Shown here: piece by piece, positions 61,443 through 64,000 of the stretch
How the letters are laid out: each line of letters begins with the position of its first letter
Numbering within the stretch: position 1 is the stretch's first letter
DNA from: Psychromonas sp. CD1
Lineage (GTDB): Bacteria; Pseudomonadota; Gammaproteobacteria; Enterobacterales; Psychromonadaceae
Direction of reading: 5' to 3'
DNA: 64,000 nucleotides
Assembly: GCF_002239585.1 (NCBI RefSeq)
Contig: NZ_NDFH01000003.1
Location: 1,313,283 to 1,377,282, forward strand
Made by a program: the position numbers and the translations under genes
The notes under the pieces: model-generated
Told to the model about the DNA's origin: nothing
The model's database searches: none
What the model saw: the letters and a program-made list of their open reading frames with translations, nothing else

Positions 61443-62351
61443 TTATTGTTTATTTAACAAACTCATTAGAACATCTAAATCATCCAATGATTTATAATTA
61501 ACGACTAATTTTCCTTTACCATTTTTTGCTTGTTTTACTGTTACAAATAATCCACATACACTTGCAAAGTTGTTTATTATTTCATCGGCTTTAACACATT
61601 TAGTCAGGGGGGGCGTTACAGTTTGATTATTTAATGATTTTTTTACTAAACGCTCTGTTTCACGTACGGTTAAATATTTATCAACAACGACCTTTGCCAA
61701 TGCTATTTGTTGATCATGTGCACAACTCAAAAGAGCACGTGCATGACCCATTTCAATATCTCCATCTAGCAGTAGTTTTTGTACTTCAGTGGATAAATTA
61801 TTTAAACGCAATAAATTACTCACTGTCGTACGTGATTTTCCAACCGCTAACGCTACATCTTGATGGGTTAATGTAAATTCATTTAATAAGCGTTTATAAG
61901 CGATTGCTTCTTCCATACTATTTAAATTTTCACGCTGAATATTTTCAATTAAAGCAATTGCAATCGCAGCACTATCTTTAACATTTTTAATTAAACAAGG
62001 AACACTTTCTAAACCAACTATTTTAGCTGCTCGCCAACGACGTTCCCCTGCGATTATCTCATAGTTATGATGACCGGTTAGTCTAACTAAAATAGGTTGG
62101 ATAATGCCTTGAGCATGAATTGAATTTGCTAATTCATCTAAACCTTCACTTGAAATATTTTGCCGCGGTTGATATTTCCCTACATGTAAATAATCAATCA
62201 ATATATTTTGTAGTTCACCTTTACCGCTCTCCACAATTTGTTGAGTCTTCTCAGCTTGAATATCATGTGAAACTTGCTTTGAGCGACTTATATTACTACT
62301 ACTAAGTAATGAATCTAAACCTTTACCTAAGCCTCTCTTTCTTCCTAGCAT
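61443..62351 (-). CDS. parB: Chromosome partitioning protein ParB
   Basis: ParB is the CTP-dependent clamp that loads at parS and directs origin segregation. The 302-residue protein has RGLGKGLDSLLSSS at the N-terminus, the CTPase motifs EIIAGERRWRAAK and ENIQREN, the helix-turn-helix THQDVALAVGKSRTTVSNLLRL (key part VGKSRTTVSN) and a C-terminal dimerisation domain with GKGKLVVNYKSLDDLD. It overlaps parA by 7 bp. The cognate parS sites are at 46.5-50.6 kb. Confidence 0.97.
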   Translation of the reverse strand: MLGRKRGLGKGLDSLLSSSNISRSKQVSHDIQAEKTQQIVESGKGELQNILIDYLHVGKYQPRQNISSEGLDELANSIHAQGIIQPILVRLTGHHNYEIIAGERRWRAAKIVGLESVPCLIKNVKDSAAIAIALIENIQRENLNSMEEAIAYKRLLNEFTLTHQDVALAVGKSRTTVSNLLRLNNLSTEVQKLLLDGDIEMGHARALLSCAHDQQIALAKVVVDKYLTVRETERLVKKSLNNQTVTPPLTKCVKADEIINNFASVCGLFVTVKQAKNGKGKLVVNYKSLDDLDVLMSLLNKQ

Positions 62352-63139
62352 GATAATTCCTTTTCGTCTTGTAATTGCTCTTCACGACGTAACATTTCAC
62401 CAGCTAAGGCTAAATAAGCTTTAGCTCCCGTTGAATATTTATCATAATATATAACAGGAGATCCAAAACTAGGCGCTTCAGCCAAACGTATGTTACGGGG
62501 AATAATTGTACGATATACTTTATTACCAAAATGTTTTTTAAGTTGATCTGAAACATCTGAAGATAAACGATTTCTAGGATCGTACATCGTACGCAAGATC
62601 CCTTCTATTTTAAGATCTGCATTGATAACAGAAGCTATTTTGGTAATAGTATCGAGTAAAGCGGTTAAACCCTCGAGTGCATAATATTCACACTGCATAG
62701 GAACTAAAACAGAATCTGCGGCCGTCATCGCATTAACGGTTAACATATTTAAAGAGGGAGGACAGTCAATAAAAATATAATCATATGCATCTTTATAAGG
62801 AGCTAATGCACTTCGTAAACGAGTTTCTCTTGAAAGAAACGTCATTAATTTAACTTCTGCAGCGGTTACATCACTATTAGCGGCAACAAGATGAAAGCCT
62901 CCGGATGTTTCTTTTTCAATGACTTGATCTAAAGGTAACTCATCAATTAATAAATCATATGCGGTATGAGCAACCTCATACTTATCAATATTAGAACCCA
63001 TTGTTGCATTACCTTGAGGATCTAAATCAATAACTAATACTTTTCGTTTAGTGGCAGCCATTGAAGCTGCTAAATTAACACAAGTCGTCGTTTTACCTAC
63101 ACCACCTTTCTGATTGGCTATTGCTATTATTTTACCCAC
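62345..63139 (-). CDS. parA: Chromosome partitioning ATPase ParA
   Basis: ParA is the deviant Walker ATPase that pulls ParB-parS complexes. The 264-residue protein starts MGKIIAIANQKGGVGKTTTCVNLAAS (key part KGGVGKTT), has VIDLDPQGNAT, the FIDCPPSLNMLTVNAM motif and VPMQCEYYALEGL, all of Soj type. It is cotranscribed with rsmG upstream and parB downstream, the standard origin-proximal order. Confidence 0.97.
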   Translation of the reverse strand: MGKIIAIANQKGGVGKTTTCVNLAASMAATKRKVLVIDLDPQGNATMGSNIDKYEVAHTAYDLLIDELPLDQVIEKETSGGFHLVAANSDVTAAEVKLMTFLSRETRLRSALAPYKDAYDYIFIDCPPSLNMLTVNAMTAADSVLVPMQCEYYALEGLTALLDTITKIASVINADLKIEGILRTMYDPRNRLSSDVSDQLKKHFGNKVYRTIIPRNIRLAEAPSFGSPVIYYDKYSTGAKAYLALAGEMLRREEQLQDEKELSC

Positions 63140-63172
63140 AATGATTTACTCTATATTGATGATAATGGGAAC

Positions 63173-63808
63173 TTATATCCTTTTTACTTTTACTAAGCAA
63201 CGTTCACCTTCTAGGTTTGGTACTTGCAAGGTAATAGATTCTATAAATTCAAATTGTTTATCTAAATTATTTATCTCTTGCTCTGGTAAACGCCCTTTTA
63301 AAGCTAAAAAATGTCCGTTTTCATTACTTAAATGTTTACACCACTTCAGCATATCTTCGAGCGAAGCAAAAGCACGGCTTAATACAACATCAAATTTTTC
63401 ATCTGGATGATACTCTTCGACTCTACTTTGTATAAAATCAACATTTTTTAAGCCTAATTCTAACACTGCATAACGGATAAAACGTAAACGCTTACCTAAG
63501 CTATCTAATAATAAAAATTGCTTATCTGGGTTTAATATAGCTAAAGGTAATCCTGGTAACCCCGGGCCCGTACCGACATCGATAATACGTTGACCTTGTA
63601 AATATGGTGACACAACGATACTGTCCATAATATGCTTAACAAGCATTTGTTGAGGGTCTCTAACAGAAGTAAGATTATACGCTTTATTCCATTTTACTAA
63701 TAATTGTACCAGTTGTATTAATTGTATTATTTGCTTATCACTAACATCAAGATTTGTATCGTTTAACATCTCTTTTAATTTGTTTGTTAATTCTACTTTA
63801 TTAAACAT
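63173..63808 (-). CDS. rsmG: 16S rRNA (guanine-N7) methyltransferase RsmG
   Basis: RsmG methylates G527 of 16S rRNA; loss gives low-level streptomycin resistance. The 211-residue protein has [24 protein letters not shown] (key part YNLTSVR and KHIMDS), the AdoMet motif [29 protein letters not shown] and [13 protein letters not shown]. The ATG overlaps the mnmG stop by 8 bp. Confidence 0.96.
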   Translation of the reverse strand: MFNKVELTNKLKEMLNDTNLDVSDKQIIQLIQLVQLLVKWNKAYNLTSVRDPQQMLVKHIMDSIVVSPYLQGQRIIDVGTGPGLPGLPLAILNPDKQFLLLDSLGKRLRFIRYAVLELGLKNVDFIQSRVEEYHPDEKFDVVLSRAFASLEDMLKWCKHLSNENGHFLALKGRLPEQEINNLDKQFEFIESITLQVPNLEGERCLVKVKRI

Positions 63809-64000
63809 TTCTTCTTAATCCGTTTTTCTTTAAATAAATCAACAATATAGAAATAGTGGCCGGTGTAACACCTGGTGTTCTAGACGCTTTTCCTATACTT
63901 TCAGGTTTTATATCATTTAATTTAGCAATTGCTTCATTAGATAAACCCTTTACATTTTTATAATCAATATTAACAGGTAATAACGTACTTTCATTACGTT
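63801..64000 (-). CDS. mnmG: tRNA uridine-5-carboxymethylaminomethyl modification enzyme MnmG, C-terminal part (partial)
   Basis: The open frame entering at the right edge encodes [38 protein letters not shown] and [18 protein letters not shown] before TAA at 63801. This is the MnmG (GidA) C-terminal domain, which binds MnmE and tRNA. The partner gene mnmE is not at its usual place after yidC. In this group the replication origin is usually just upstream of mnmG, that is, beyond the right edge. Confidence 0.93.
   Translation of the reverse strand, partial: RNESTLLPVNIDYKNVKGLSNEAIAKLNDIKPESIGKASRTPGVTPATISILLIYLKKNGLRRNV

Noticed and set aside
62262..62275. parS-like ATCATGTGAAACTT within parB
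   Set aside because: Several mismatches to the 16-bp consensus on both arms; probably chance within coding sequence.

Overview
The window is a 64 kb, clearly AT-rich piece of a gammaproteobacterial chromosome next to the replication origin. Gene content and protein similarity (cca-uppP-folKB, pilMNOPQ-aroKB-damX-dam-rpe-gph, yihD-ccoG-srkA-dsbA, rpmH-rnpA-yidD-yidC, dnaA-dnaN-recF-gyrB, glyQS, atp operon, parAB-rsmG-mnmG) point to a marine, Psychromonas-like member of the Alteromonadales/Vibrionales neighbourhood. The genus is an inference from recalled similarity; no search was run.

Layout. 1-5.6 kb: end of ygiM, a gspAB pair for type II secretion assembly, cca, uppP and folKB. 5.7-12.2 kb: plsY, whose 3' end runs into a complete sialic-acid (nan) catabolic locus with an SSS-type transporter, nanK, nanE, an RpiR-type regulator and nanA. 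12.2-25.5 kb: gph, rpe, dam, a broken damX, aroB, aroK and the type IV pilus genes pilQPONM read leftward; mrcA and yrfG follow. 26-37.6 kb: nudE, sthA, yijD, a frameshifted ycbX-like gene, a decayed integrase region, yicC, aroE, yihD, ccoG, srkA, dsbA, a uridine-kinase-like gene and coaA. 37.6-40 kb: a scar region with glpX lacking its N-terminal quarter, pabA, the 5' part of a selenocysteine tRNA gene and two short phage-like ORFs. 40-49 kb: yidC-yidD-rnpA-rpmH diverging from dnaA-dnaN-recF-gyrB. 49-54.4 kb: avtA, glyS, glyQ and a small DUF2161-like nuclease-fold protein. 54.5-64 kb: atpCDGAHF, an atpE remnant, atpB, atpI, then parB, parA, rsmG and the end of mnmG.

How the genes work together. 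ParA/ParB at 62-63 kb have three likely parS sites at 46.5, 49.3 and 50.6 kb, one inside the recF coding sequence. A perfect DnaA box lies in front of dnaA. Sialic acid would enter through the SSS transporter and be processed by NanA, NanK and NanE, probably under the RpiR-type regulator and CRP.

The most striking observation is atpE. Where the F0 c-subunit gene (about 79 codons) should lie between atpB and atpF there is only a 21-codon ORF that starts like AtpE, has a good ribosome binding site, and stops inside the first helix next to an A/T-only palindrome. Either the c subunit is encoded elsewhere or the locus is misassembled. Several other lesions (plsY 3' end, damX, ycbX, glpX, selC, integrase) suggest local genome decay or sequence errors. 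I did not find a convincing new defence or mobile system; the leads are listed as findings.
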